A stretch of 64,000 nucleotides of DNA, taken from positions 1 to 64,000 of the forward strand of contig JBAMJV010011342.1 of assembly GCA_037951105.1 (NCBI GenBank), given 5' to 3'. Positions 43,617-54,431 of the stretch are shown piece after piece (position 1 is the first letter of the stretch; every line of letters begins with the position of its first letter). The position numbers and the translations under genes were made by a program. The notes below the pieces were generated by a model. That model worked only from the letters and a program-made list of their open reading frames with translations. It did no database searches and was not told where the DNA came from. This stretch comes from Echinarachnius parma (taxonomy: Eukaryota > Echinodermata > Echinoidea > Clypeasteroida > Echinarachniidae).

Positions 43617-44335
43617 TTATTGTACAGTCAAACCTGTGTATAGTAATAACCTATAAAGGGAAATATGGAAAGTGGCTACTGTAGACAGGTTACCTATAGA
43701 CAGGTTGCATATCATTGTACAGTCAAAGCTGTGTATAGTAATAACCTATATAGGGAAATATGGAAAGTGGCCACTGTAGACAGGTGACCTCTACAGACAG
43801 GTTGCATATCATTGTACAGTCAAACCTGTGTATAGTAATAACCTATAATGGGAAACATGGAAAGTGGCCACTGTAGACAGGTGACCTCTACAGACAGGTT
43901 GCATATCATTGTACAGTCAAACCTGTGTATAGTAATAACCTATAATGGGAAATATGGAAAGTGGCCACTGTAGACAGGTGACCTCTACAGACAGGTTGCA
44001 TATCATTGTACAGTCAAACCTGTGTATAGTTATAACCTATAAAGGGAAACATGGAATGTGGTCACTGTAGAGAGGTTACCTCTACAGACAGGTTGCATAT
44101 CATTGTACAGTCAAACCTGAGTATAGTAATAACCTATGAAGGGAAATATGGAAAGTGGCCACTGTAGAGAGGTGACCTCTACAGGTTGCATATCATTGTA
44201 CAGTCAAACCTGAGTATAGTAATAACCTATAATGGGAAACATGGAAAGTGGCCACTGTAGACAGGTGACCTATAGACAGATTGCATATCATTGTACAGTC
44301 AAACCTGTGTATAGTAATAACCTCACAAGTCTCAC
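43617..44335 (+). repeat. Tandem array, about 96-bp unit, about 7.5 copies
   Basis: The motif gtacagtcaaacctg occurs at 43622, 43717, 43814, 43911, 44008, 44104, 44198 and 44292, giving spacings of 94-97. Each unit also has 'agtaataacctata', 'gggaaatatggaaagtggcc' and 'gacaggtgacctctacagac'. The ends resemble the terminal repeats of the short element at 46768-46872. Confidence 0.95.
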
Positions 44336-45004
44336 AAGTGAAAATCTTCTGTATAGCATATTTATTCTTCAACACAGGGGGAGCTATTTCACATTAGATG
44401 CTGGAGTTGAGAGCTGTGGTATGGAATCTCTGATGGCATAGTAAATATTGTATACATCTCTTGTATTAAATGGTGGTTGTAGGAATGCGCATCTCTGCTA
44501 TTTGAGCTGCTTGTATACTAGGAGATTGCTGTTCCCTGGAAAAGACAAAGAAATAAAAAGAATACCAAAAAACAAAAAAGGGAGAAAAACAGAAGAAGAA
44601 GAAAAAGAGAGAGATTGATATGTTCTTAAAAGGAATAATAGATGGCTATTGGCGAACAGGCTTTCAGCTAAGTGTCGGAAGACTGACACTTTTACACAGA
44701 AATCCCTCCTTTTAATAGGCCATTAAAACCACTGTTGTGTTTTCCAAACCACAATTTATCTGCTTTATATGGCAACTAGTGGCATTTTAATCATTTGCAG
44801 CACGCTTTTAAAGATTGAGGTCTATGTTTATCGCATTAATGTGTGGTTTTTTAGATAAAGGTGCTTTTAGTAGACTCGTCCGTCCGAAGCACTCCTACTA
44901 CATGTAACTTCACATTAGATCTCCACAAAAAAATCATCATGAATACACTTTACTAGTCAATATAATTGTCAATCACTGCAAACTGGCTTTTTTGTCCACA
45001 TTGG

Positions 45005-45136
45005 CTAATGGGTTACTAATGGATTGTGGTGGTCTATTGGTTCGGGCCATTCAATTGACTGTCAATGAGAAGGTCGTGGGTTCGGTACCCTACCCAGCTT
45101 GTGTTCCTGCTTGGTCTTCATTCACTGCTCTAACCA
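45005..45136 (+). mobile_element. Truncated tRNA-headed SINE
   Basis: A tRNA-like head (gtggtggtctattggttcgg; B-box region gtcgtgggttcggtacccta) is followed by 'cagcttgtgttcctgcttgg'. It is cut at 45137 by an R3-type foldback. Compare the fuller SINE at 14585. Confidence 0.55.
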
Positions 45137-45390
45137 GGGGGTGTTTCACAAACATTCTAATTTGAACCTATCTCTAAGTTGGGCCTAACAGTTATGAAAA
45201 GCCATTAGTTTCTTTGTTAAATTGTTGGAACAGTTATTTTTCAAAGGCACACATTTTTGAAAAAAATCAGTAATATTTGTTGAAAATTGTTGTTGCAAGT
45301 CTTAAATACTTGCATTGTTTGCTCTTGAATATGCTTTATTCCAAGGCTACAAATGGCCTACCATAATTTTAGTTTGGATCTTAGTTTTAA
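45137..45390. mobile_element. R3 foldback, degenerate copy
   Basis: The left arm gggtgtttcacaaacattct is recognisable, but the right arm is reduced to 'ggatcttagttttaacccc'. It is more diverged than the neighbouring copy at 45411. Confidence 0.7.
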
Positions 45391-45410
45391 CCCCTTGTCC
45401 ATGGGAACCT

Positions 45411-45719
45411 GGGGGGTGTTTCATAAAGATCCTAAGTTGAACTTAGCACTAAGTTGGACTTAAATTTTATGGAAAGCCATTAGTAGCCTTGGAATAAAAT
45501 ATATACCAAAGCAAATTTTTTTTTTTAGACTTTTCATACATGTTGCATCAGGAACATAAAAGCTCCTTGATAATAGATAAATATTAGCCATTTGAAACAA
45601 CATTTTATGCCTTTTAAAAGGACTTTTACATTTGTTTTCAAAGAAACTAATGGCTTTCCATACTTTTTAAGTCCAACTTAGAGATAAGTTCAACTTAGGA
45701 TCTTTGTGAAACACCCCCC
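45411..45719. mobile_element. R3 foldback, copy 4, nested in a mini-element
   Basis: The full arms are ggggggtgtttcataaagat and the inverse. The left flank (ttaaccccttgtccatggga) and the right flank (tacaaagtctaaagggattt) are the two halves of a TTAA mini-element. The R3 copy is therefore younger than that mini-element. Confidence 0.88.
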
Positions 45720-46089
45720 TGGTGGGATATACAAAGTCTAAAGGGATTTAAGAAACTTAAAGGAAATGTGTTAATGTGAAACATCAATTTGCAAAGTTTA
45801 TGTGATAGTGAAATAATCTGAGCCTTAACTAAAATAATGAAGTAAAATATATTTATGTGATTGTCAGTGCAACCACTTTTTTCTTTGCATAATGAAAACA
45901 AAAACAAAGAGGAAAAACGTAATTTTGTGTAAAATTGAAATAGGTTCCCTCACAAATGAAGGCCTGAAAAAAGGCAGAATAATGCATGCATACTTTGTGT
46001 CAATAAAATCATTTTCTTCACCATTTACTAAGAGGAAAATAAATGTAGAAAAAAGGAAAAGATATATATAAATGTGCAAAGTATTATAC

Positions 46090-46310
46090 TGTATGTTAGT
46101 CAGTGTGTGAATGTGGTAGTTCAATGCGAGTGCATGAGGTGGGCTGCAGCGTATGTGAAGTTGCTGCACGCTACTACATGACAAGCGCCATGTAATTTCC
46201 CTAATGGTGGGCGGGTTTAGCCGAGGGTGAAATGCGGCCGGACCGCTACCAATGCCTGTCATCACATATCAGGGGGGCTATCGCTCCTGAGTGCTTACAC
46301 TCGGAATAAA
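46090..46310. other. Less AT-rich non-repetitive patch
   Basis: The patch is GC-richer than its flanks, with an open minus frame (45864-46265) whose distal half is low-complexity. I recognise no family. It may be regulatory DNA. Confidence 0.3.
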
Positions 46311-46767
46311 CAGACAAGAAACTAGACTTTTTCTCCCTTTTTTCCCTTTTTACTTTGCCTCTTTTTCTTCGTTTTTGCTTTTAAGTAGCTGATAACAAAA
46401 TCGGTACTTGGTGCGGAAACGGCCGAGACGCAGCCAAAAGGGTAGTGCATGCATGCATGCGGCAAAGTGGCCATGTATAATTTACAGTCTAAATGTTGCC
46501 CCGCGAACTTGATATTTTATGATCGTTTCAAATCAACAAAGTAGACTTTTAGTTTTTTTTCAAAGAGAGGGTGATTATCTACCCACAAGCAACCTACTGT
46601 AGCTGCTGTCTTAACCTTACTCTTGTGTATGCTCAAATGAAAAAAATGCCTCGGCTTTATTTTGATTTCATTGAAAGAATCGGCAAAGAAAAACAAAACA
46701 GAGAACAATTCAGATCAATTGCCAACTGTATTGTAGTTTAATTTGTTGTTGTTGCATATTGTAATAT

Positions 46768-46872
46768 ACAGTCAAACCTGCTCTAGCCCCCACCTGTCTA
46801 TAGAGACCACCTGCTGATTAAGACCTCCTTTTCTGTCTCCCTTGGGTGGTCTTTATAGACAGGTTTGACTGT
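46768..46872. mobile_element. Short foldback with ACAGTCAAACCTG ends
   Basis: The ends acagtcaaacctg and caggtttgactgt are perfect inverted repeats about 105 bp apart, with 'cacctgtctatagagaccac' inside. This is the simplest form of the family that also makes the 35-bp and 96-bp arrays. Confidence 0.88.
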
Positions 46873-46879
46873 AGTTTTA

Positions 46880-47315
46880 TGAATCGTCACATGATACAGA
46901 CCAAAAACGAACTTCTACAACAAAAATTGCATCATTGTAACCTTTATAAAAAAATGATTGTTTTGTTTTTCATTCTGGAGAGAAAAAGTAGGTCAAGGTA
47001 GAAAATACAGAGAGATAGATAAAGAGAGAGAGAGAAAGAAAGAGAGAAGGAAAAATGTATGTTTCTTGGAATAAACCAGCAGTGTTATGATTGGCATGCA
47101 ACACTCTTGTTGAAATCTACAAGAAGAAATCACAAGGTGATGACATTTACATTCAGAAGAATGTCAAGAGGGTGAAATTTACAAGGGGGCTGAGTTGAAG
47201 GTGAATTTTTATACTTGTTGGAGGTGAAATTCCTACAATGTCAGCTGGTTAATCTTGTAAAGTAGAGTGTAATGATTATGGGATGGAATGGTTACGCCTC
47301 CTTTACTATGGACTT

Positions 47316-47350
<35 letters not shown>

Positions 47351-48300
47351 CACACGTGTGCGTGCTCTGTGTGTGTGTATGTCATAAAAAATAAAAAATA
47401 AACTTAAAGGTGCACCTGTAAAGTGTCAGATATTGCCCAAAATGACATTTGAGACTTAAATCCTGTACCAAAATCATTGTAAGATATGTCCGAATGATGT
47501 GTGAAAGTTTCATTGAAAAAAAACACTGCTTTGCTGGTTAAAAAAGCGAAAATATGCGTCAGCTTTTACAACAAATTGCTGTATGCGTTTATGAGGTTTA
47601 TGACCGTTCATTAACGCTTTTGAGCTGAATGATAGATATTGTCATACTAAAGGGGCATTTGAAAAAATCTAACCCTATTTTATTCTTCTCTTACCATAAG
47701 CTAAACAACACGGTAGAAGAGAAACAAGGAAGCTCCAAGTAATTTTCGTGGAGTTAGACACTTTACAGGCATCCCTTTAATGAAGAAATAAACAGAAACA
47801 AAGTTTATATGCATGTTTGTGCATGCGCGTGTGTGTATGTTTGTGTGAAGAATAAAGTAATGGCTCAATAACATTATGAATGCCAAAACTCAGAAGTAAA
47901 TATGCAAAAGATACTTGTTTCTTCATGAATGGTATTTAATCCCTGAAGCTTTAAACCATCAAATTTTACTTTTTAAGGACCTAACTACTGATTATTGAAG
48001 CATACATGTATATATTTAATTCAATTTTGCCTTCACAAGTAGCGTTAGTGGTTTAGGTAAACAACCTTATCTTTCTCCATTTCTCCAAATCAAATTGAAA
48101 TGTTGAACAAACATTTTGATGGTTTTAATGGGGGGTTCGCTCTCTGATTTATTCTGTGTTTCGGCCTGTTTAAACGGGGTTAGAACAATGATTTGAATTC
48201 TATTAATCTTTAATGCTGTAAAACGGTTGAAAGTGTACCCACCTCAGCATCTTTATTTTTGTTGATCAAATGAACTAAACATTAATGTTAGTTTCTTGCT
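46880..48300. other. Intron DNA before exon 6, microsatellite only
   Basis: There is a (GA)n tract at 47017-47050 and a (GT)n at about 47313-47352, and otherwise AT-rich unique DNA. At 47405-47775 a weak palindrome is suggested by 'gcacctgtaaagtgtca' versus 'agacactttacaggcatccc'. This may be another foldback, about 370 bp long. Confidence 0.45.
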
Positions 48301-48327
48301 TTTTTATTTTCTCAATTTAATTTTTAG

Positions 48328-48367
48328 CAACAAAGGAGATTAGATCTGCTCACAATTACAGCACCAG
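48328..48367 (+). CDS. AGBL4: CCP6 (AGBL4-like), coding exon 6 (40 nt)
   Basis: The exon lies between acceptor TTTAATTTTTAG and donor G|GTAAGT. It encodes QQRRLDLLTITAP, residues 196-208, plus one base. It follows ...LTV of exon 5 in phase 0 and matches the family string QQRxLDLLTIT, which leads into the peptidase domain. The exon is very small and preceded by a 34.9 kb intron. The next expected exon, carrying the first zinc-binding residues, was not found before 64000. Confidence 0.93.
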
Positions 48368-48889
48368 GTAAGTTGAATATGTATATCATGAACAACATTT
48401 CTCTTTGTCTATCTTTCTTTCTCTATGCATTTCTTATTTGTGGGTCTGTTGGTGTTTTTTGTTTGTATTTGTCTAAACAATATGTACTGTAATTCAGTAA
48501 CATTAACATTTAGTTCAAAAGGCTGTATCTTATACTGAGGGTTGAAACATTTAAATTGAATGAGGAGAAAATATTTTAAAATAAAAATCCAAAATAATTA
48601 TTTTGTTATAAATACATATATCTCTATGGTGGCGTTTGTGTGTGTGTGCATGTGTGTCTTATTGGTTTGCATGTTCATGCACATTTGATATGTATGTAAG
48701 TGTGTGCACCTAAGTTTTTCTTTGTGTAATGCTTTTAGATGACCATATTCAAAATAGTGGGGGGTGTTAAAAGGGAGAAAATGAAAACATTTATTCATTC
48801 AAGAACTGGAGGAATAAAAGATAGAACCTATTTAAGCCATTTGTACAAATTAATCTCGTGTATAAAGCGTTCATATAGAATCATAAGGG

Positions 48890-49165
48890 GGAAGTGCCAA
48901 TACTTATGGGGAGAGAAATTAAATTATTTAGTCATCTGAATTTGACTCAAATGCAGCACAATACCTGTATTCATGTTCAGATGTTATATCAAAAAAGGGG
49001 GAGATGTGTCTGTTATACTTTGGGGAAAGAAATTAGAACATTTAGTCATTCAAAATGGGCACAAAATGTTAAGGAAAGTGCATTGCTTGTAGACATGTGG
49101 AGATAATATGAAAAGTTGGGAGTTGTGTGTTTGTTGTACTTTGGGGAAAGAAATTAAAACATTTA
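48890..49165 (+). repeat. Degenerate tandem repeat, ~120-bp unit
   Basis: The phrase 'tatggggagagaaattaaat...tttagtcat' at 48904, 'tttggggaaagaaattagaa' at 49019 and 'ctttggggaaagaaattaaa' at 49138 indicate about three units. Confidence 0.75.
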
Positions 49166-49284
49166 GTCGGTCTCAAATTGGTTTGAATGAGGACAGCGCA
49201 AATTCATACATTTTTTTCACAAACAAATTCCCCCAAAATGAATCAAGGTCAAGGCACTGAGGGATTTGTATGCATGGTTTAATG

Positions 49285-49700
49285 TTGTTAGCAAAACGTC
49301 ACATAAGGCTAATTCTTCTGAAAAATACAATGTGATGAAATGGTTTGACATGTATTGACAGATTCTAAAAAATACTGTGAAAAGCCCTCTAGTTAATAGC
49401 AAAACATCATATAAATTCTTTTGGAAAACAGTAAACGAATAAAATGGTTTGACAGATTATGCAAAATGCTGTTAAAAGCCCTCTAGTTAGCAGAGCGTCA
49501 CAGAAATTCTTTACAAAAGATGCAAAAGAATAAAATGGCTTGACTTATATTGACAGAATCTGCTAGATACTGTGAAAACTCCTCTAGTTAGCAAACCATC
49601 ATGTCAATTCTTTTGAAAAATACAATCTATAAAAAAGATGGTTTGACATGGCTGTTGACAGATTCAGCTTAATAGTGTGAAAGTCCCTCTGGTTGCCTGA
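49285..49700. repeat. Tandem array, about 100-bp unit, four copies
   Basis: The unit contains gttagcaaaacgtcacataa, 'attcttttgaaaaatacaat', 'aatggtttgacatgtattga' and 'tactgtgaaaagccctctag'. Copies begin near 49288, 49395, 49487 and 49588. Confidence 0.88.
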
Positions 49701-50379
49701 CTGAATATTTCTTTGTAAATCATTTGCCAGTAAATGTAAGTCATTTAACCCTAGGCAATGCTCATGGTCGTCAGAAGCTATGCAACTGGGTACACCCTGT
49801 AAGAAGAAGTGCTACAAAAGAAATTATAAAATTACTTCATTCTAACTATTTTGAACTTTATTTTCATTTCATTTTCATATATATATGAACACTTCCGTGA
49901 ATCCATCCATGTCTTTAAAATGAAACAAAAACATGCCCAAATTAATTGGAATATATATGTTTAGATATTTATTTGACATACTATCGCCTAATGAAAATAT
50001 AACCAGGCAGCACTTAGCTTTTTATAGAGACTTAATTGACCAAGACTTACCGTACTATTTCTGATGTTAACAATATTGTTACATAAACATATGAATCGTG
50101 CATGAGCACATGCGAGCCTTCACACGTACACTGTGTTTGAGAAAGAAGACAAAATGCATCAAGAGACTTTGATAAATGGAGTCCATTATGACGTTGTTAC
50201 AGGGTATAATGGTCACACCATTTTTTTTTTATCCCTTACACTTTTATGGTAGTATAGGACACAAAAGACACAAGATTAGTTCGATTACAAATCATTCCAT
50301 TTTCCATCTCATCCCCCACAAACACTCGCCGTTCTTCAAAGTGTGTTTTATGATCATCAACTTGTAATTCATGATGACA

Positions 50380-50665
50380 GCTCAAATTTTCTCTGCAATG
50401 CTTGCGGCCCACCCCTCGCCATTACTCTTAATTATCAACGTAGCAACAGGCATTTCTCTCTCCCGTTTTTTGCGCTGGATTTGCGATGCGGTCGTTAATA
50501 AGTCTCGTGGACTTGGGTGCGCAAACCACAGCCATTAGGCAAGTCAAGAGAACGCAAGCTGACAACATGTGATGATGACATTTTAGGCGAGACAAACCCG
50601 TTAAATGTCAATTTGTTGGGTGTGATTTACGGAGGGAAACGCTAGATGGTTTACGGGCTTTTATT
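50380..50665. other. Unique GC-richer block in intron 6
   Basis: The block has no repeat family, lies in AT-rich DNA and holds binding-site-like words such as aaccaca (Runx type) and 'ttaattatca' (homeodomain type), with no extended frame. It is a candidate regulatory element by exclusion only. Confidence 0.3.
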
Positions 50666-50849
50666 TATCAATAGCAATGGATATCCATGAACATTTTTTG
50701 TTTACGTGTGGGGGTGTCTGTGGGTCTCTGTATTTTTATTTTACGTTTTTGATGTTATTTGTGTGTTTACATTTCAGAACTTTTGTGGGAGTGTTTGCAT
50801 GTTAAGGACCTTTGTTAAATTTTCTAATAATTTTCTCTCATTAATGATT

Positions 50850-50960
50850 GTACATGTATGTACAATTAATGAATTCAAAAGTTGTTTTTGTTGTAAATAT
50901 ACTGTATATTTACAACATACTGTATGTATATTTACAACAAAAACAACTTTTGAATTCATT
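50850..50960. repeat. Near-perfect palindrome around GTATATTTACAACA
   Basis: The stretch attaatgaattcaaaagttg...tgtaaatatactgtatattt is mirrored by 'gtatatttacaacaaaaac' and aacttttgaattcattaa. It forms a hairpin of about 50-bp arms with almost no loop, which may interfere with sequencing and replication. Confidence 0.88.
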
Positions 50961-51320
50961 AACTTAAGATGTAATAGTAAAGTATTTTATTGATACAAAT
51001 TGTAATCTTTATCAAAGATGAATATTTGTACTCAATGCTTACAAATTATATATAAGGGTGTGTTTTCTTTCAAAATTATTAATGGCAGCAGTGGGGCATT
51101 GTCATAATAATGCTGAAATTGAATCCTAATAATGCAGAGATTTAAATACCAAATCATCCTTTTATTTATCAAATCTGGGAAATAGGTGAGATAATTTCAT
51201 TTTGAAAGTGTTATAGCATTCTAACCTTTGCAGCATGTCATAACATAGGTTGTGACTGATGTCCACAAGGCTTGCCACAACTTATCTGACATAGCAGCAG
51301 ATAATGTATGCAAAGTGCAT

Positions 51321-51420
51321 AACAATCTATGTTTACAAACATATTACTAGCAACAGGTGAACAATTCCTTAACAATCTATGTTTACAAACATATTACTAG
51401 CAACAGGTGAACAATTCCTT
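51321..51420 (+). repeat. Perfect 50-bp tandem duplication
   Basis: The two copies, starting aacaatctatgtttacaaac at 51321 and 51371, are identical over 50 bp, so the duplication is recent or an assembly artefact. Confidence 0.95.
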
Positions 51421-51732
51421 AGTAACCCCATTTTCTCATAATAAAAACATCCCGTTAATTTGAATACGTATTTAAACTGGTTTATTGTTATAGACACTTG
51501 TTTAAAGTAGGTTGTTATTGCATACCACAGAGCTTGACCATCCATTGTCTGACCTAGCAACAACTGTTGGTGAATTTCAATGATCAATATCAAGAGGAAT
51601 GTGAAGAATAATAAGCTTGTCTTTAGGTATTTTTGCAGTTAACTAGTCTTTTGAAATTGATGGATGTATAGCATACCTGCATCCTTTTGAAGTTGAAAAA
51701 ACCTTTCAGTTACTTCAATACTGGTTTAGGTT

Positions 51733-52118
51733 TTAAAGGGATCTAGTAACTTTGTTGACATGTGCAAAAAGTGAGGAATGGTTGATGCAATGTATATTGT
51801 TGTTATCTCGTATGTCCACAGGGTATTGTGTGAAAATTTCAAGTCAAATGGACATTGTATGGCCAAGTTATGAGCGAAAATGCTAAGTGATATTCAATAA
51901 CTCACTGCATTCACTTTGTACACGGATGAAAAACTCGCCCGGAGTTTTTCTTATCTGAATACTTCAATCATACATATCTTTGTAACGAAAGGGAAATTTG
52001 AAAAACCAAAACCTGTCCCATGATTTTATTGTTAATACGAATACAACGAGACCTAAGGGAACGGCTAGAATAAAAAATTTATTTTGAGGATTTGGACAAT
52101 GTTACTAAGTCCCTTTAA
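51733..52118 (-). mobile_element. R2 MITE, copy 7
   Basis: This full inverse copy runs from TTAAAGGGATCTAGTAACTT to gttactaagtccctttaa. Confidence 0.92.
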
Positions 52119-52982
52119 GAAGTAAAATAAGCACTTTGTATAAAAGTCACTGTCCATTAAAAAGGTACTTGCTCTCAATATTCTATACATCCATCAATTA
52201 TTGTTTCTTCTTTTTTTGTCTGCACTTGTAAGTTTTACACCAAAAATGATTGATGTACTTTGATCAAAAGCTCAAGAAAGGCTTATAATCTTTAGTCCCA
52301 ATGGACTTATGACATGCTATATCTGTCTATCATTTTTATATCATTATTTAGTTTAGTATTCTTAACTTTAAAATCCATTGCCTGTGGGAACTTGGCGAGA
52401 CCTTTATTAACTCTATTGGGATTGCAAAATCTAGTAGGGAACATGTTAAGTTTCAAGCTATAAATGATTGATATAATTTCATCAAGAGCTTGAGAAAGGC
52501 TTACAATCTTTAGTCTGTATGGACTTAAGATAAGAGATGTTTTTATAAACATGATAAGAACTTTAAATATATAATGGAAGTGTGATCCAGTGGATGCATT
52601 AATGGGTAATAAAGCCGTTAAAGTGATATGAACTTAGCTCTGGAGGTAAATTGTTTACATTTATTATATTAATTTAGCTTATTAAATAAAGAAAAATAAC
52701 CACTGTGTAATGTTGACTTTCATTTGTGTATTTTAAAGTGGGTAAAAAGTTTGTATGATAAAAGTGTCTAATGTTGAGTAACATAAGTTATCGTTTTTGC
52801 TTTTAACTTCAATCTTTTTATAGCCCTTTTTTGTAAAGAATGTAGGCAGTCACTCATTCCTACCTTTTATTCCATTAGTTTTTCATGAAAAATACCCCTG
52901 GACAGTTGGTGCAAGAATAACTAAATAATAGAACTGTTTTGTATTGACTTAATTTATTCGTCCAGCCAGTTGCTGATAGATT

Positions 52983-53075
52983 TAAATTTCTTGCATACCA
53001 TCCTTGCCTACGGAAACCGGGTGGATCATGTACAAAGTCTTTGGGGATTTCAGAATCTTGAATGGAAGGAGTTAA
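52983..53075 (-). mobile_element. Mini TTAA element, divergent copy
   Basis: The copy contains ccttgcctacggaaaccggg, 'tgtacaaagtctttggggat' and 'tcagaatcttgaa', closing at 'ggagttaac'. Confidence 0.65.
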
Positions 53076-53185
53076 CAAAGATTGTTCCTGTCACTTTGAA
53101 AGCTTGGCCAACGTTTGCCTGGTATAGCAACAACTAATGTATGCAAGGTGGATTCCAAGTGTTGAATTGTACTTAATTACCAACA

Positions 53186-53492
53186 GGGGGGTGTTCCACA
53201 AAGTTGAACTTAACTCTAAGTTGAACCTAACTATTATGGAAAGCCATTTGTATCTTTCGAATACAATATATTCAAAAGTGAAAAGGCAAATATTATAGAG
53301 TTTTCATGAATTTTACATCAAGATCATGAAATCTCCTTGAAAATAGACAATATTAATGCTTTGAATCAACATTTTATGCTTATGAATTTGGACTTTTACA
53401 ACAATTTTTCAAAGAAATTAACGGCTTTCCATAATTTTTAAGACAAACTTCTAGAGTTGAGTTCAACTTAGGACTTTTGTGAAACACCCCCC
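53186..53492. mobile_element. R3 foldback, copy 5
   Basis: The left arm (ggggtgttccacaaagttga) lacks the 'atccta' segment. The right arm (cttaggacttttgtgaaaca) is nearly complete. AG lies on both flanks (caacAG / cAGgttt). Confidence 0.88.
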
Positions 53493-54216
53493 AGGTTTAT
53501 ATTTGAATAGCTTTTTCCCAGGTTGTCAGCCAATGAATGCTTCATTTTTGAAGTTTCCCTGGCATAGCAACAACAAAGTTTTGAATTTTCTTAATAGAAA
53601 CTTGCTATTTGAATAGGTTTTCCCCCATGTTGTTATCTAATGAATGCACATACATGTAAATTTGCATATATTAGTGAACTTTTATATTGGGCAGCTTGTC
53701 TGCCCTTTTCAGACATATTAGTTGGTTGTAGTAGAAATTAAAAGTTATTGTGCATGTGGAGTAAATTCTAAACCCCTCTTATGAACAGTTACAGTGGTAG
53801 AAAATAAAAGGTATGCATGCCTGACATTGAGTGGATTTTAGACCCCTCTTGTGAATGGGTATTGAACTGGTGCATACCACTATAAGAAGAAATCTAATGT
53901 CCATTGTTAAGAATGGAATAAGTTAAGTTTGAGAATGCTTTTCTTATTTTGTTAAATTCAGCTGACATACCAAGTAATTTTCTTCTTTTGTTAATTTGAA
54001 AGAAAGAAATGTCTCCTAAAGTCTGCCCCAGCTTAATAAGAATTCCAGCAGTTCTTCATTCAAAACAGCATTCCTGAAACAAGAGTCCTGAAAGTGAAAA
54101 TCATAACAGTCTCTAATTATCTCATAGATTTGACCACCAAAAAAATGACTTTTACACTGAATTTTTCAAAATAATGCAGGAAAATCTAGCTGCAAAATCG
54201 CCATTGGGAACGCCCC

Positions 54217-54294
54217 TTAACCCATTACTTGTGGGAACCGTGGGCTATGTACAAAGTCTATGGGGATTTCAGAATCTTGTAGTGAACGGGTTAA
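54217..54294 (-). mobile_element. Mini TTAA element (78 bp)
   Basis: TTAA lies at both ends (54217-54220 and 54291-54294), with inner 'tacaaagtctatggggattt' and 'cagaatcttgtagtgaacgg'. It is the cleanest copy of the family. Confidence 0.88.
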
Positions 54295-54431
54295 TAAAGT
54301 GTCTGAACGCTGTCTGCATTCCACAAAAGGCAGTCATTTCAGGCGTAAGTTTGCATTTGTCTGTTTAAATAGATAAATGTGGCTTCCACCTGTAAGGACA
54401 TCATTTGGCCACACCCCCGAAATCGTGAATT

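Larger units (their letters stand above)
13435..48327 (+). other. Intron 5 of the AGBL4-like gene, 34.9 kb
   Basis: The donor at 13435 (GTGAGT) pairs with the acceptor AATTTTTAG at 48326-48327. I found no exon with family similarity between them. The intron is built mostly from short non-autonomous elements and tandem repeats, listed separately. Very long introns are also typical of AGBL4 in vertebrates (family knowledge). Confidence 0.85.

Noticed and set aside
43617..44335. Regular array that might suggest a CRISPR
   Set aside because: The units are about 96 bp and similar along their whole length, with no unique spacers. The setting is an animal intron, and it is a tandem repeat.
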